Part shown: positions 46,797 through 54,687 of the stretch, one piece after another | How the letters are laid out: the number at the start of each line of letters is the position of its first letter | Position numbering within the stretch: position 1 is the first letter of the stretch | IMG/VR virus record: IMGVR_UViG_3300030117_001005 | Coordinates: 1 to 54,687 of that record | Origin: a virus | DNA length: 54,687 nt | Reading direction: 5' to 3' (one strand) | The notes under the pieces: model-generated | Seen by the model: the letters and a program-made list of their open reading frames with translations, nothing else | Databases searched by the model: none | Told to the model about the DNA's origin: nothing | Translations under genes and position numbers: made by a program

Positions 46797-47663
46797 TTAT
46801 TTCTCCTTTGTTTTATCCTCCAACTGAGGCGTGTTTGTTAAAGATGTTTTATCTAATATGTTAAAACCACGACTGTTAGCAAAGTCACCTGGACAGTGCG
46901 CCCACTTGTCTGCACAAGCCTCTAGCCACTGTACTGTGTGGTGATGCTCTGGTGCTTTACCTTCTTGCACTAATTTGTTCTCCCACTCTAGGTAAGCAAA
47001 CACTTCAGCCTGTGCCTGTGCTGCATTGATACCAAGGTCAAACAAATAGATCATGTTACCTTCATCAATGACACCCTGTCGTGGTCTTGCACTGTTAAGT
47101 GCTTGCTTCATGCAGGTCATAATATGGTACTTGATTTCTTCTAACTCGTAGTCTTCTTCTGTTAGTTCTTCTTTACCTATCTTTTCCATCAGGTTGTCGT
47201 ATTGGTTTGTAAAAAAGTTTAGCTTACGTACTGCACCTTCAACATAACCACGAGAGCTTGCAGCCTGTGCTTGCTTCTCTGTTATCTTAATCTCTAGCAT
47301 CTCTTGCTCTAGTGGGTCAGTTTCCTTTAGTAACTTACGTTCTAGCTTTTTTAGTTTTACTTCGTCTTTTTTCATCTTGAAGTAAGACTCTTGTAGTGCA
47401 GACTTAGTTTTTTCTATCTCAGCTAGACTGTGCTTAATAGAACGTATCGGTGTAATAGCTGTAACATCTAGTGTTACACTCATCATCTGCGAGTGAGACT
47501 TATAGAAGTTGCTTGATGCCTGTCGTATAGCAGGAGCGTGTTCTTTTATGTTAGCCAACATAGATTTGTATTCAGGCTTTGACATTGGTAGCTGAATGTC
47601 TATGTCTTGTGTGACCAGTTGTGTCTGATCCTCGTTATAAGTTTTTGATAAGTCTTTTAACAT
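46797..47663 (-). CDS. Conserved structural-region protein of unknown function
   Basis: A 288-residue protein with a long coiled coil (KDEVKLKKLERKLLKETDPL) and a C-terminal part rich in Trp, His and Cys (HHTVQWLEACADKWAHCPGD). A similar arrangement occurs in marine phages next to tail fibre genes (recalled). It starts downstream of the 718-residue fibre and could be an assembly chaperone or fibre-related protein; no firm assignment. Confidence 0.6.
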   Translation of the reverse strand: MLKDLSKTYNEDQTQLVTQDIDIQLPMSKPEYKSMLANIKEHAPAIRQASSNFYKSHSQMMSVTLDVTAITPIRSIKHSLAEIEKTKSALQESYFKMKKDEVKLKKLERKLLKETDPLEQEMLEIKITEKQAQAASSRGYVEGAVRKLNFFTNQYDNLMEKIGKEELTEEDYELEEIKYHIMTCMKQALNSARPRQGVIDEGNMIYLFDLGINAAQAQAEVFAYLEWENKLVQEGKAPEHHHTVQWLEACADKWAHCPGDFANSRGFNILDKTSLTNTPQLEDKTKEK

Positions 47664-47678
47664 TTTAATCCTTTTGTG

Positions 47679-49835
47679 TTATGCGATTGCGTAGAAGATA
47701 TATGTTTCACCAGATTCATTTAAAACTACCCCTCCAGTTTGATTAATTGTAAAACCACTTTCAAGAGGATCTATAAAATCATATCCACCACCTTGAGCAT
47801 TCATTGCATTTAATTGTAAATAATTATCATTACCTGCAACAAGCCCACGAGTTGTATCAAAAATTACCCAACTACCTGTAGCATCTACATTTTTGATTAA
47901 AACAAACCTAGCACCAGTACCGCCACTAAAACCACAGTCTATGTTTTGACTAGAGCCGTTTCCAGTATAGCTTCCCAACTTGGATACACCTGCTGCAGTA
48001 GCAAAAAGGTAGGCTATGTAGGTTTCTGAAGATTTATTTACTGCATTTCCAGTACCTACAGTAAAAACTGATGACGTTGGTGCAGTATCATTAAAATAAG
48101 TTGCGGTATCAAATTCTGCAGAATTGCTGTTTAACTCTAAACCGTAATCTTCTGGATCAGTGCCACCGTTTGCACCTTTATGATACACAGCCCAATTTTG
48201 CGTAGAGCTTCGCATTTTTATCCACATCATTTCTGGTGCTACACCAAGGTTGTGGGTCACCGTTCTTGCACTTCCTGTGCCTGTGTATGCAACAACGTCA
48301 AAATAACCTCTGGCTCTTTTCCACATCCATGAAAAATTATTTACATCTGAATTAGTACTTGAACCAATCCCTTGCATTTGGTCAAACGCATAAGCACTTC
48401 CACCATAAGCTTGCTCATCTGTATTAGCATCTAAAAAAAGAGTTTCTACTTTACCACGCAGTCTATCGTAAGTGTACCATTGTGTACTTGCTGTAACGTC
48501 TGATCTATTAGTAAACATATCTACTGTAAATCCTGCTTGATATGCAGGGGGTGGACTATTTTGACCCCGTTCACCAATAGCAAACACATCAGACGCTGTA
48601 GTTGGGGTTTGCATACCACCACGTCTTATTGCTATATAGATGTAGGTGTTGCCATTTCCATTTACATTATCGTTTGCTCTTTTAAGTTGAAACCCACTTG
48701 CGTTAAATTCTACTAAGTCAGAACTTGTTTGCTCATCATTTGCTGAGTTAGGTGATAGAGAGTTATCATTTCCACCAGTAAGCACGCCTCTCATATTATC
48801 AAGTATAAATGATGAGTTTCCACTTGCATCTGTGTGTTTTATAAAAAGCCATTGAGGTTCAAATCCTAAATCAATAACTGGTCCTGTAGTTGAATTATTT
48901 CCAGTATAACTTCCACACTTAATAATGTCCTGATCTCCAGGTTCACCAAAGCCCCCATCATCGTTGTTGTGTGCGAATAAATAGGCTACATAGGTTGCTC
49001 CATTAATATTGCTTAAAACTGCGGCAGGACTGTTAAGACCATTAGTATGATCACCTGCATTTAAATAAAAATGAGTAGCGTCAGAAACACCACTACCGTT
49101 TCTAAATATAGGAAGATAGTTAGATCCTGATGGGGATGCATCCTGATATTCTGAATCAGTTGAGTTAAGTTTAGTTAAATAATTAGTTCTATCTTTGTGT
49201 TTTATCCACCAATCACTTGAATCATCTGTACGTTTAATAATAATTACATGAGGAGCAACACCAAGATTATGAGGAATAGCTTTTGAATATAAATTACCAT
49301 CATTGTAATTTCCATCCCCAGTATACGTCACAACATCAAAAAACTTAGGCTGCTTTCTAAAAGTCCAAGAAACATATTCTGCACTATTAGTATTTATACT
49401 TGCATCAGCCCCAATACTAAAACCATTATTATTAAATGCAGTTACAGCATCTGAAGGACTATAAGCTCGTTGGTTATTATTTGATCTAAGCCTCCCTCCA
49501 GTACCTGTTCCTCTTTCAGTATCATACAAAGTGTGATCACCATTTGTACTGCTATCACGTCTTTTAGTCCAAACTAAGCCACCACTACCACTAAGGTTAA
49601 TATTATTAGTTATTGTTTGTGTGCCACCATTTCCATCATATAAATGAGTGCTAAACAAACCATCAACAAAAGCAGCAGGGTCAATGTTAGCTGCGTTAGG
49701 CCAGTTACCACCTTTGATAAGATCTAGTGCTTCATTAATATCCCACACACCTGACGCTTTACTAGTTTTAAAGTTACCATCAGGTACTACTTTACTAGCA
49801 GATATAACGTTAGCTGTGAAGTCTCTAGTTGTCAT
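47679..49835 (-). CDS. Tail fibre paralogue 1
   Basis: A 718-residue beta-rich protein with repeated structural blocks such as SGGLVWTKRRDSSTNGDHTL, VSWTFRKQPKFFDVVTYTGD, HNLGVAPHVIIIKRTDDSSD and YVAYLFAHNNDDGGFGEPGD, the last two occurring twice in variant form. The order closely matches the 748-residue gene at 50790, so the two are paralogues. Its N-terminus (ANVISASKVVPDGNFKTSKA) has no FN3 domain. It likely binds a receptor or polysaccharide. Confidence 0.8.
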   Translation of the reverse strand: MTTRDFTANVISASKVVPDGNFKTSKASGVWDINEALDLIKGGNWPNAANIDPAAFVDGLFSTHLYDGNGGTQTITNNINLSGSGGLVWTKRRDSSTNGDHTLYDTERGTGTGGRLRSNNNQRAYSPSDAVTAFNNNGFSIGADASINTNSAEYVSWTFRKQPKFFDVVTYTGDGNYNDGNLYSKAIPHNLGVAPHVIIIKRTDDSSDWWIKHKDRTNYLTKLNSTDSEYQDASPSGSNYLPIFRNGSGVSDATHFYLNAGDHTNGLNSPAAVLSNINGATYVAYLFAHNNDDGGFGEPGDQDIIKCGSYTGNNSTTGPVIDLGFEPQWLFIKHTDASGNSSFILDNMRGVLTGGNDNSLSPNSANDEQTSSDLVEFNASGFQLKRANDNVNGNGNTYIYIAIRRGGMQTPTTASDVFAIGERGQNSPPPAYQAGFTVDMFTNRSDVTASTQWYTYDRLRGKVETLFLDANTDEQAYGGSAYAFDQMQGIGSSTNSDVNNFSWMWKRARGYFDVVAYTGTGSARTVTHNLGVAPEMMWIKMRSSTQNWAVYHKGANGGTDPEDYGLELNSNSAEFDTATYFNDTAPTSSVFTVGTGNAVNKSSETYIAYLFATAAGVSKLGSYTGNGSSQNIDCGFSGGTGARFVLIKNVDATGSWVIFDTTRGLVAGNDNYLQLNAMNAQGGGYDFIDPLESGFTINQTGGVVLNESGETYIFYAIA

Positions 49836-50770
49836 TATTGAAGTCCTCCATGAGCAGAACTAAACCCACTATTACAGCTATCTGTAGTTGCTAATAAATT
49901 ACCAAAACTAGCAGAGTTACCTGCACTAGCTATTGTTATAAACTCTATTGATGAACGCAAACCAGAACTGTCACCTCCTCCCATAACTCCACGAGTTGCA
50001 TTAGAAGTAGATGCAAGCCTACGTGTAGCTGCTGAAAGATCACCAAAATCAGTAACGTTACCAGTAGTGTCTGTAGTAACAAACTCTAGTACATTAGAGT
50101 TATAACCCCCTGTAAAAACAGTTCTAGTTGCATTAGAAAGAGCATCACCTTGTTGTCTAGCAGAACTCAAGTCACCAAAGTCTGTGGAGTTACCTGTGGA
50201 ACTTATAGTAAAATATTGAATACGGTCAGTAGCACTTGATTCAATACCACCACCTACTAACATACGGACACTACTTCCTGCTCCTGAAGGAGAGGTATTT
50301 GCTGCTGCAAGATCACCGAAGTCTGTAGCATTACCTGCACTAGCTATTGTTACGTAATCTACCACATCTGATTTACTACCTGTATCACCACCTGCAACCA
50401 TACCTCTAGTAGAACTTGAGTGACCTGCACACTCTTCTCTAGCCACTGTTAAATCACCGAAGTCTGTAGCATCTCCTGTAGTTACAAAAGTTATAAAATC
50501 TATTATGTTTACTGGGCCACCATCACCGCCTCCAACTACACCTCTGGTTGTACTACCAAAACCTGCACCTTTACCTCTTTGAGTTGTAAAATCACCGAAG
50601 TCTGTAGCATTACCTGCTGTAGCTACACTAAATGTTTGTAGCCCACTAGCGTTACTAATAATAGCAATACCATTTGCAGCACGAGTTGCAGGACTTATAT
50701 TATCTGCACTCCAATCTGAAGAGTACTGTATTTGTGTTGTGAGTGACCACACGCCATTATAGTTAGGCAT
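49835..50770 (-). CDS. Beta-propeller tail-associated protein
   Basis: A 311-residue protein built of six repeats of about 45 residues, each with (A/S)TDFGDL or a variant, then a turn with xxTRGxxGGG and a strand like VTIASAGNATD. The N-terminal strand (TFSVATAGNATDFGD) and the C-terminal partial repeat could close a six-blade ring. It sits between the two paralogous fibres and probably forms a receptor-binding head. Its ATG shares a base region with the following gene. Confidence 0.7.
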   Translation of the reverse strand: MPNYNGVWSLTTQIQYSSDWSADNISPATRAANGIAIISNASGLQTFSVATAGNATDFGDFTTQRGKGAGFGSTTRGVVGGGDGGPVNIIDFITFVTTGDATDFGDLTVAREECAGHSSSTRGMVAGGDTGSKSDVVDYVTIASAGNATDFGDLAAANTSPSGAGSSVRMLVGGGIESSATDRIQYFTISSTGNSTDFGDLSSARQQGDALSNATRTVFTGGYNSNVLEFVTTDTTGNVTDFGDLSAATRRLASTSNATRGVMGGGDSSGLRSSIEFITIASAGNSASFGNLLATTDSCNSGFSSAHGGLQ

Positions 50771-50789
50771 TATTTATTAATCCTTTGTG

Positions 50790-53036
50790 TTATGATGGGT
50801 CATTAGCTATTGCATAAAAAATATAAGTTATACTATTGGCATTTACCTGTAGAGCAGAAGTATGATTTAATTTAAACCCACTAGAATCAGGTTCAATTAA
50901 ATTATGATAATCTTGAGAAGGTGAACCATCTGGTATTTGAGCATTAGTTAGGTTTAATCGTAAAAGTTCTGCTTTAGTAGACGTAAGACCTCTAGCGGTA
51001 TCAAAAATTTGCCAGTTAGTGCCATTTGAATTTGCATCTTTAATCAATACAAACTTAGCTCCATTAGTAAATCCACAGTCTATAACACGATCAGATGCTG
51101 CATTTCCAGTATAGCTTCCCACCTTGCTTACACCTGCTACGGTAGCAAAAAGATAGGCTATGTAGGTCCTACTAGAATCATTTACTGAATCATCAGTGCC
51201 TAAAGTAAACACTGAAGATGTGGGTGTTGTGTCGTTCCATCGTGCAGAGTTTGTTGAAACTGGAGTGTCATTATTTAACTCCATATATTTAGTATTTCCT
51301 AATGCTGAATGATAAACTTGCCAATGACTAGCATTACTTCTGCTTTTTACCCACATCATTTCAGGCACTGCATCTAAATTATGAGTTATAGTTCTATTGC
51401 TTCCGTTACCTGAGTAAGCAACCACATCAAAATAACCTCTGGCTCTTTTCCACATCCAACTGTGGGCATCTGTACCACCCCAATCAGAATCAATGTGACC
51501 ATCCATAAAGTCAAAACCTGCCTCACTTGCATTAGCTTCAGCAGCCGTTGAATTTGTTGCTAAATACTTCTCACCCATATGTCTTGCGTAGTTATACCAA
51601 TCGCCAGTAGCACCTGCTGATTTTACAAGAGCCATATCCACAATGTGATTGCTATCAAAGTAAGGAGCACTGCTACCTTTTGTATCAATAGAAAATACAC
51701 TAGACGCTACAGTAGGAGTTGACATACCAGGTCTACGTATTGCCACGTATATGTAGCTGTCACCATTGCCGTTTACATTTGTGTTAGAGTTTGTAAGATC
51801 AAATCCTGTTGCTGTAGGGTTTATCCAGTTTTGAGAACTCATTTCTGCGTTAGATGAATTAGGAATTAAACCAAAATCGGCATCGCCCATTGCCATCCCT
51901 CTCATAACGTCAAAAATATACCATGAAGCTGAAGAATTTGTTCTTTTAATCATTACCCATTGAGGCTCAAACCCAAGACTAACACTATTTAGTGAAGAAC
52001 CATCACCAGTGTAACTTCCACACTTAATGATATCTTCACTATCTGGACCAAACCCACCGTCACCGTCATTGTGTGCAAATAGGTAGGCTACATAAGTAGA
52101 ATTATTTTCATTATGATAAGTTATATTGTCTGGACCACCTAATTGAAATTGTGTAGTGGTAAAACCAGATGCTTGACCAAAAACTCCACCATTACTACCG
52201 CCACTATAAGTAGCTTCTTGAGTATTTATAAATACTGATTGATAGTCACTAAAAGTTCTATGCCAATTTATCCAACCTGCTACCGAACCACCGCTTGTTT
52301 TCTTTACCATAACGTGTCCTGGAACAGATCCTAAATTGTGACTTATGTTTCTATAATTAGTTCCATCTCCAGTGTATGTTACAATATCAAAAAACTTAGG
52401 CTGCTCCCTAAAGGTCCACCCAACATATTCGTAAGTATTGCCATTAACAGCAGTTGAGCTACCTAAAGCAAAACCATTTGAGTTAAATGCACTTAATCCA
52501 TCAGCTAGTTCAGATTGTGCATTTGTATCATCAGACAATATTCTATAAGCAAAACTCGATCCTTTTCCTCTTACAGTATCAAAAAGACCGTTAACAAGTG
52601 CTTGATCTCGTGATTTAATCCAAACTAAACCACCTTTATTAGATAGATCAATATTATTTGTAATTGTTTGAGTTGAACCATTACCATCCCATAGGGTAGT
52701 CTGAAACAAACCACTAATAACTTCTGCAAGAGGAGTAAAACTAGCACTAGCTGCACTGGCAGCAGATGTACCATAAGCATTTCTTGCGTAAACTCTAGCT
52801 GTGTAAGATGTGTTGTTAGTTAAACCAGTAATAGTTATAGGTGATGAACTACCTGTAGCTCCAATACCATCGTTAGTTGTTGCAACATATTCTGTAATAG
52901 CAGACGTGCCTACATCAGTAGGTGCAGTAAATGCTATATCTGCTTGTGTTGAACCTGCACTAGGTGTACCGATAGTTGGTTCATCAGGTGCATCTAATCC
53001 ATCAGTGCCTATAAAACCACCGTTGTATCTGGGCAT
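50790..53036 (-). CDS. Tail fibre paralogue 2 with N-terminal fibronectin type III domain
   Basis: A 748-residue protein. Residues about 14-103 form an FN3 domain (DEPTIGTPSAGSTQADIAFT; ITITGLTNNTSYTARVYARN). The rest repeats the fibre paralogue 1 plan (GGLVWIKSRDQALVNGLFDT; HNLGSVPGHVMVKKTSGGSV; YVAYLFAHNDGDGGFGPDSE). The FN3 module is a known adhesion or spacer domain in phage proteins. Divergence between the paralogues suggests different receptor specificities. Confidence 0.8.
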   Translation of the reverse strand: MPRYNGGFIGTDGLDAPDEPTIGTPSAGSTQADIAFTAPTDVGTSAITEYVATTNDGIGATGSSSPITITGLTNNTSYTARVYARNAYGTSAASAASASFTPLAEVISGLFQTTLWDGNGSTQTITNNIDLSNKGGLVWIKSRDQALVNGLFDTVRGKGSSFAYRILSDDTNAQSELADGLSAFNSNGFALGSSTAVNGNTYEYVGWTFREQPKFFDIVTYTGDGTNYRNISHNLGSVPGHVMVKKTSGGSVAGWINWHRTFSDYQSVFINTQEATYSGGSNGGVFGQASGFTTTQFQLGGPDNITYHNENNSTYVAYLFAHNDGDGGFGPDSEDIIKCGSYTGDGSSLNSVSLGFEPQWVMIKRTNSSASWYIFDVMRGMAMGDADFGLIPNSSNAEMSSQNWINPTATGFDLTNSNTNVNGNGDSYIYVAIRRPGMSTPTVASSVFSIDTKGSSAPYFDSNHIVDMALVKSAGATGDWYNYARHMGEKYLATNSTAAEANASEAGFDFMDGHIDSDWGGTDAHSWMWKRARGYFDVVAYSGNGSNRTITHNLDAVPEMMWVKSRSNASHWQVYHSALGNTKYMELNNDTPVSTNSARWNDTTPTSSVFTLGTDDSVNDSSRTYIAYLFATVAGVSKVGSYTGNAASDRVIDCGFTNGAKFVLIKDANSNGTNWQIFDTARGLTSTKAELLRLNLTNAQIPDGSPSQDYHNLIEPDSSGFKLNHTSALQVNANSITYIFYAIANDPS

Positions 53037-53048
53037 TATTAATTACCT

Positions 53049-53411
53049 TTAGTCTACTAGAAGTTCGTAACTAACCAAGTATGTTAGATCACTGTTAGCA
53101 GAAGCTGTAACAGCGAGTAAATCTGTTTCATCTAAATAAAATCCGTTATCTTTACCTACAACAACTAAAGTTGCATCAGCAGGTACAGATATTGTGTTAG
53201 CTATCTTAACATAGTTTGATCCGTTATCTACACTTACCTCAACGGTAATGTCAGCAGCATTTGTACCATCTATGTTTGATATCATTAACGTGTTTATCTT
53301 TGCACAGTTTTCTGCAGGTACATCAACGATGTCTGCTCTACTTGTTGTTACCGCACCAACTGCTACTTTTGGAGTAATAGTCGCTACATTAATTATATTT
53401 GGGGTTGCCAT
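53049..53411 (-). CDS. Small beta-sandwich fibre-associated protein
   Basis: A 120-residue protein with repeated strands (INTLMISNIDGTNAADITVE; VSVDNGSNYVKIANTISVPA; LDETDLLAVTASANSDLTYL). The pattern suits an immunoglobulin-like fibre attachment or tail-tip protein. It is encoded between the repeat-bearing fibre and the FN3 fibre. Function inferred from context. Confidence 0.7.
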   Translation of the reverse strand: MATPNIINVATITPKVAVGAVTTSRADIVDVPAENCAKINTLMISNIDGTNAADITVEVSVDNGSNYVKIANTISVPADATLVVVGKDNGFYLDETDLLAVTASANSDLTYLVSYELLVD

Positions 53412-53426
53412 TTACTTTTACCTTTC

Positions 53427-54687
53427 CTATCCAAATACTATTGCCATAGCAATGGCAAATCCTTTAGTGGCAGCACTACCTGCAGCATACGTTTTTATAT
53501 CTGATGCAGGAATAGTTTTCATTGTTCCACCGTCATTAACTACAAAACCGTCAGCATCTGCTAATGTTATTGAACCACCAACAGAAGTATCACCATCTAG
53601 TAAGTTTAGTTCTGACGCTGTTGCTGTAACACCATCGAGTATGTTTAGTTCTGCTGTTGTAGAAGTCACACCGTCAAGTATGTTTAATTCAGCAGTAGTT
53701 GCTGTAACACCGTCAAGTATATTTAGTTCTGCTGCTGTTGAAGTTATAGCAGTTCCGTTTATTGCTAGTTTATCTGTGACAACGTTAAACGTACCATTGT
53801 CTTCTATCCTAGCTACCTCTGTTCCATCTCTTTGTTGAAAAATAATATCTTTAGCATCTACAACAGGTCTAATAATTACGTCACTAGATGAGTTAGTAAT
53901 CCTAAGTATCTCTGTGCCATCATCTTGAAACTTAAAGTCACCACCGTCTGCGTCAAGGATAATATCTCCTGCTACATCTACTGTCAAGTCTCCAGAACTG
54001 AGATCAATCTCTGTTCCGTCAATAGTAATATTATCTGCAACTAAACCACCATTAGCAGTTAATTTATCTACTTGTAAATCTTCGTGGCTAGAACCTAGTT
54101 TTAACTCAAACTTTGGACCTGTAGTATTATAAGTAAACGTAGCATCATCACCACTACCACCTTCTATTGTAATACCTGCACCGTTGATTACAGCAGATGT
54201 GCTGTTACCACTATCAAGAACAATGTTGTGATCGTTAAGATTTACTGTTGTAGAGTTTACCGTTGTAGTTGTACCCGATACAGTTAAATCACCTGTAACT
54301 GTAAGGTTGTCTGCTACTGTAACCTCTGAGGTGCTGTGACCTAGTGTAATAGCTGTACCAGATATACCTGTGCCGATAGAAACAGACTCACTGCTGTTAG
54401 CTGTGTCAATTATAAGATAGGCATCTGAGCCTTGTTTAATTGTAAACGCAGTGGCTGAGTTATCAGATACAGCGACATTAATATCCGTACCATCAGCACT
54501 GATAGAATCTAGAGCAATATCACCAACGTTGGTAATGTCGTTATCACCAAAACTAGTAGCACCCATTGTTTTATTTGTAAGTGTTTGTGTTGCTGTCGTA
54601 CCAACTATCTCTTGATCACCACCTGCAGGAAGAGTTAATACGTTAGTAACAGAAGCTGAGTGTGGTTGTGACTTAACTGTTTGACCA
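53427..54687 (-). CDS. Repeat-bearing tail fibre, 5' end beyond right edge
   Basis: The frame is open to the right edge; the ATG at 54566 is only an internal Met, because upstream in frame the text TTATQTLTNKTM is a typical mid-fibre motif. It contains GDLTVSGTTTTVNSTTVNLN, VNLNDHNIVLDSGNSTSAVI and, near the C-terminus, four copies of a 13-residue unit TAELNILDGVTAT. Such repeats form a triple-beta-helical shaft. The gene is first of the right operon seen here, so its promoter is outside the window. Confidence 0.85.
   Translation of the reverse strand, partial: GQTVKSQPHSASVTNVLTLPAGGDQEIVGTTATQTLTNKTMGATSFGDNDITNVGDIALDSISADGTDINVAVSDNSATAFTIKQGSDAYLIIDTANSSESVSIGTGISGTAITLGHSTSEVTVADNLTVTGDLTVSGTTTTVNSTTVNLNDHNIVLDSGNSTSAVINGAGITIEGGSGDDATFTYNTTGPKFELKLGSSHEDLQVDKLTANGGLVADNITIDGTEIDLSSGDLTVDVAGDIILDADGGDFKFQDDGTEILRITNSSSDVIIRPVVDAKDIIFQQRDGTEVARIEDNGTFNVVTDKLAINGTAITSTAAELNILDGVTATTAELNILDGVTSTTAELNILDGVTATASELNLLDGDTSVGGSITLADADGFVVNDGGTMKTIPASDIKTYAAGSAATKGFAIAMAIVFG
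53590..53740 (-). repeat. 39-bp coding tandem repeats in the fibre gene
   Basis: Four 39-base repeats encode TAELNILDGVTAT and close variants. On the plus strand the copies share ACACCGTCAAGTATGTTTA-type text. They are protein repeats, not CRISPR: unit length equals the period and there are no unique spacers. Confidence 0.75.

Noticed and set aside
53590-53740. Possible CRISPR-like repeats
   Set aside because: 39-base contiguous coding repeats with no unique spacers.
53248-53838. 196-codon plus-strand frame
   Set aside because: Antisense to the repeat-bearing fibre and the 120-residue protein; its repetitive text merely mirrors fibre repeats.
1-54687. T7-type RNA polymerase, integrase or tRNA genes
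   Set aside because: None found among the frames or by eye; the phage seems to use host polymerase and to be lytic, within the limits of this window.

Overview
The window is a large piece of a lytic, tailed-phage genome, most probably a marine short-tailed (podovirus-like) phage of an alphaproteobacterium. The phage call rests on a terminase pair, portal, scaffold, major capsid protein, tail proteins, fibres, three very large internal-virion-type proteins, a lysis group, and a T7-like replication set (primase-helicase, family A DNA polymerase, SSB-like protein, endonuclease I). No tape-measure, sheath or baseplate genes are seen. The alphaproteobacterial host is inferred from DUF1127-, DUF1289- and DUF6127-like proteins. 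The marine label rests on overall resemblance to uncultured marine phages. No integrase, phage RNA polymerase, tRNA or CRISPR array was found.

Layout. (1) Positions 1-19774, minus strand: read in the direction of transcription, a lysis/envelope group (19774-16879), a run of small basic and Lys/Gly-rich proteins (16873-14063), a DUF1127 gene with its own promoter-like sequence, the terminase genes, portal, a 1169-residue multidomain protein, scaffold, capsid and tail proteins. The last gene runs off the left edge. (2) 19775-20691: a 917-base divergent control region with a long AT-rich inverted repeat, a minus-strand promoter, five TATACCCC-type motifs and an evenly spaced array of 14-bp palindromes. 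(3) 20692-37102, plus strand: early and replication genes, including a C5 DNA methyltransferase, about 20 small unknown genes, primase-helicase, polymerase, SSB-like protein, Cas4-like nuclease, endonuclease I, MazG-like protein and a B12-dependent ribonucleotide reductase. A hairpin terminator lies at the convergent end near 37107-37136. (4) 37135-54687, minus strand: internal virion proteins, a virion transglycosylase, and a fibre cassette with two paralogous long fibres, a beta-propeller and a repeat-bearing fibre that runs off the right edge.

The early plus-strand block would modify DNA, make nucleotides and replicate the genome. The two minus-strand blocks would build the virion and lyse the cell. 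The two edges probably lie close together in a circularly permuted genome, but joining them directly breaks both edge genes, so some sequence is missing.

The points most worth a second look are the phased operator array, promoters followed at once by stem-loops (one of which covers a ribosome binding site), a DNA polymerase lacking both members of the Pol I Glu710/Tyr766 pair, an out-of-frame overlap of a DNA-recognition gene with the large terminase, a zincin-bearing fused virion protein with a Gly-Gly motif shared by several virion proteins, and an EF-hand membrane protein in the lysis group.
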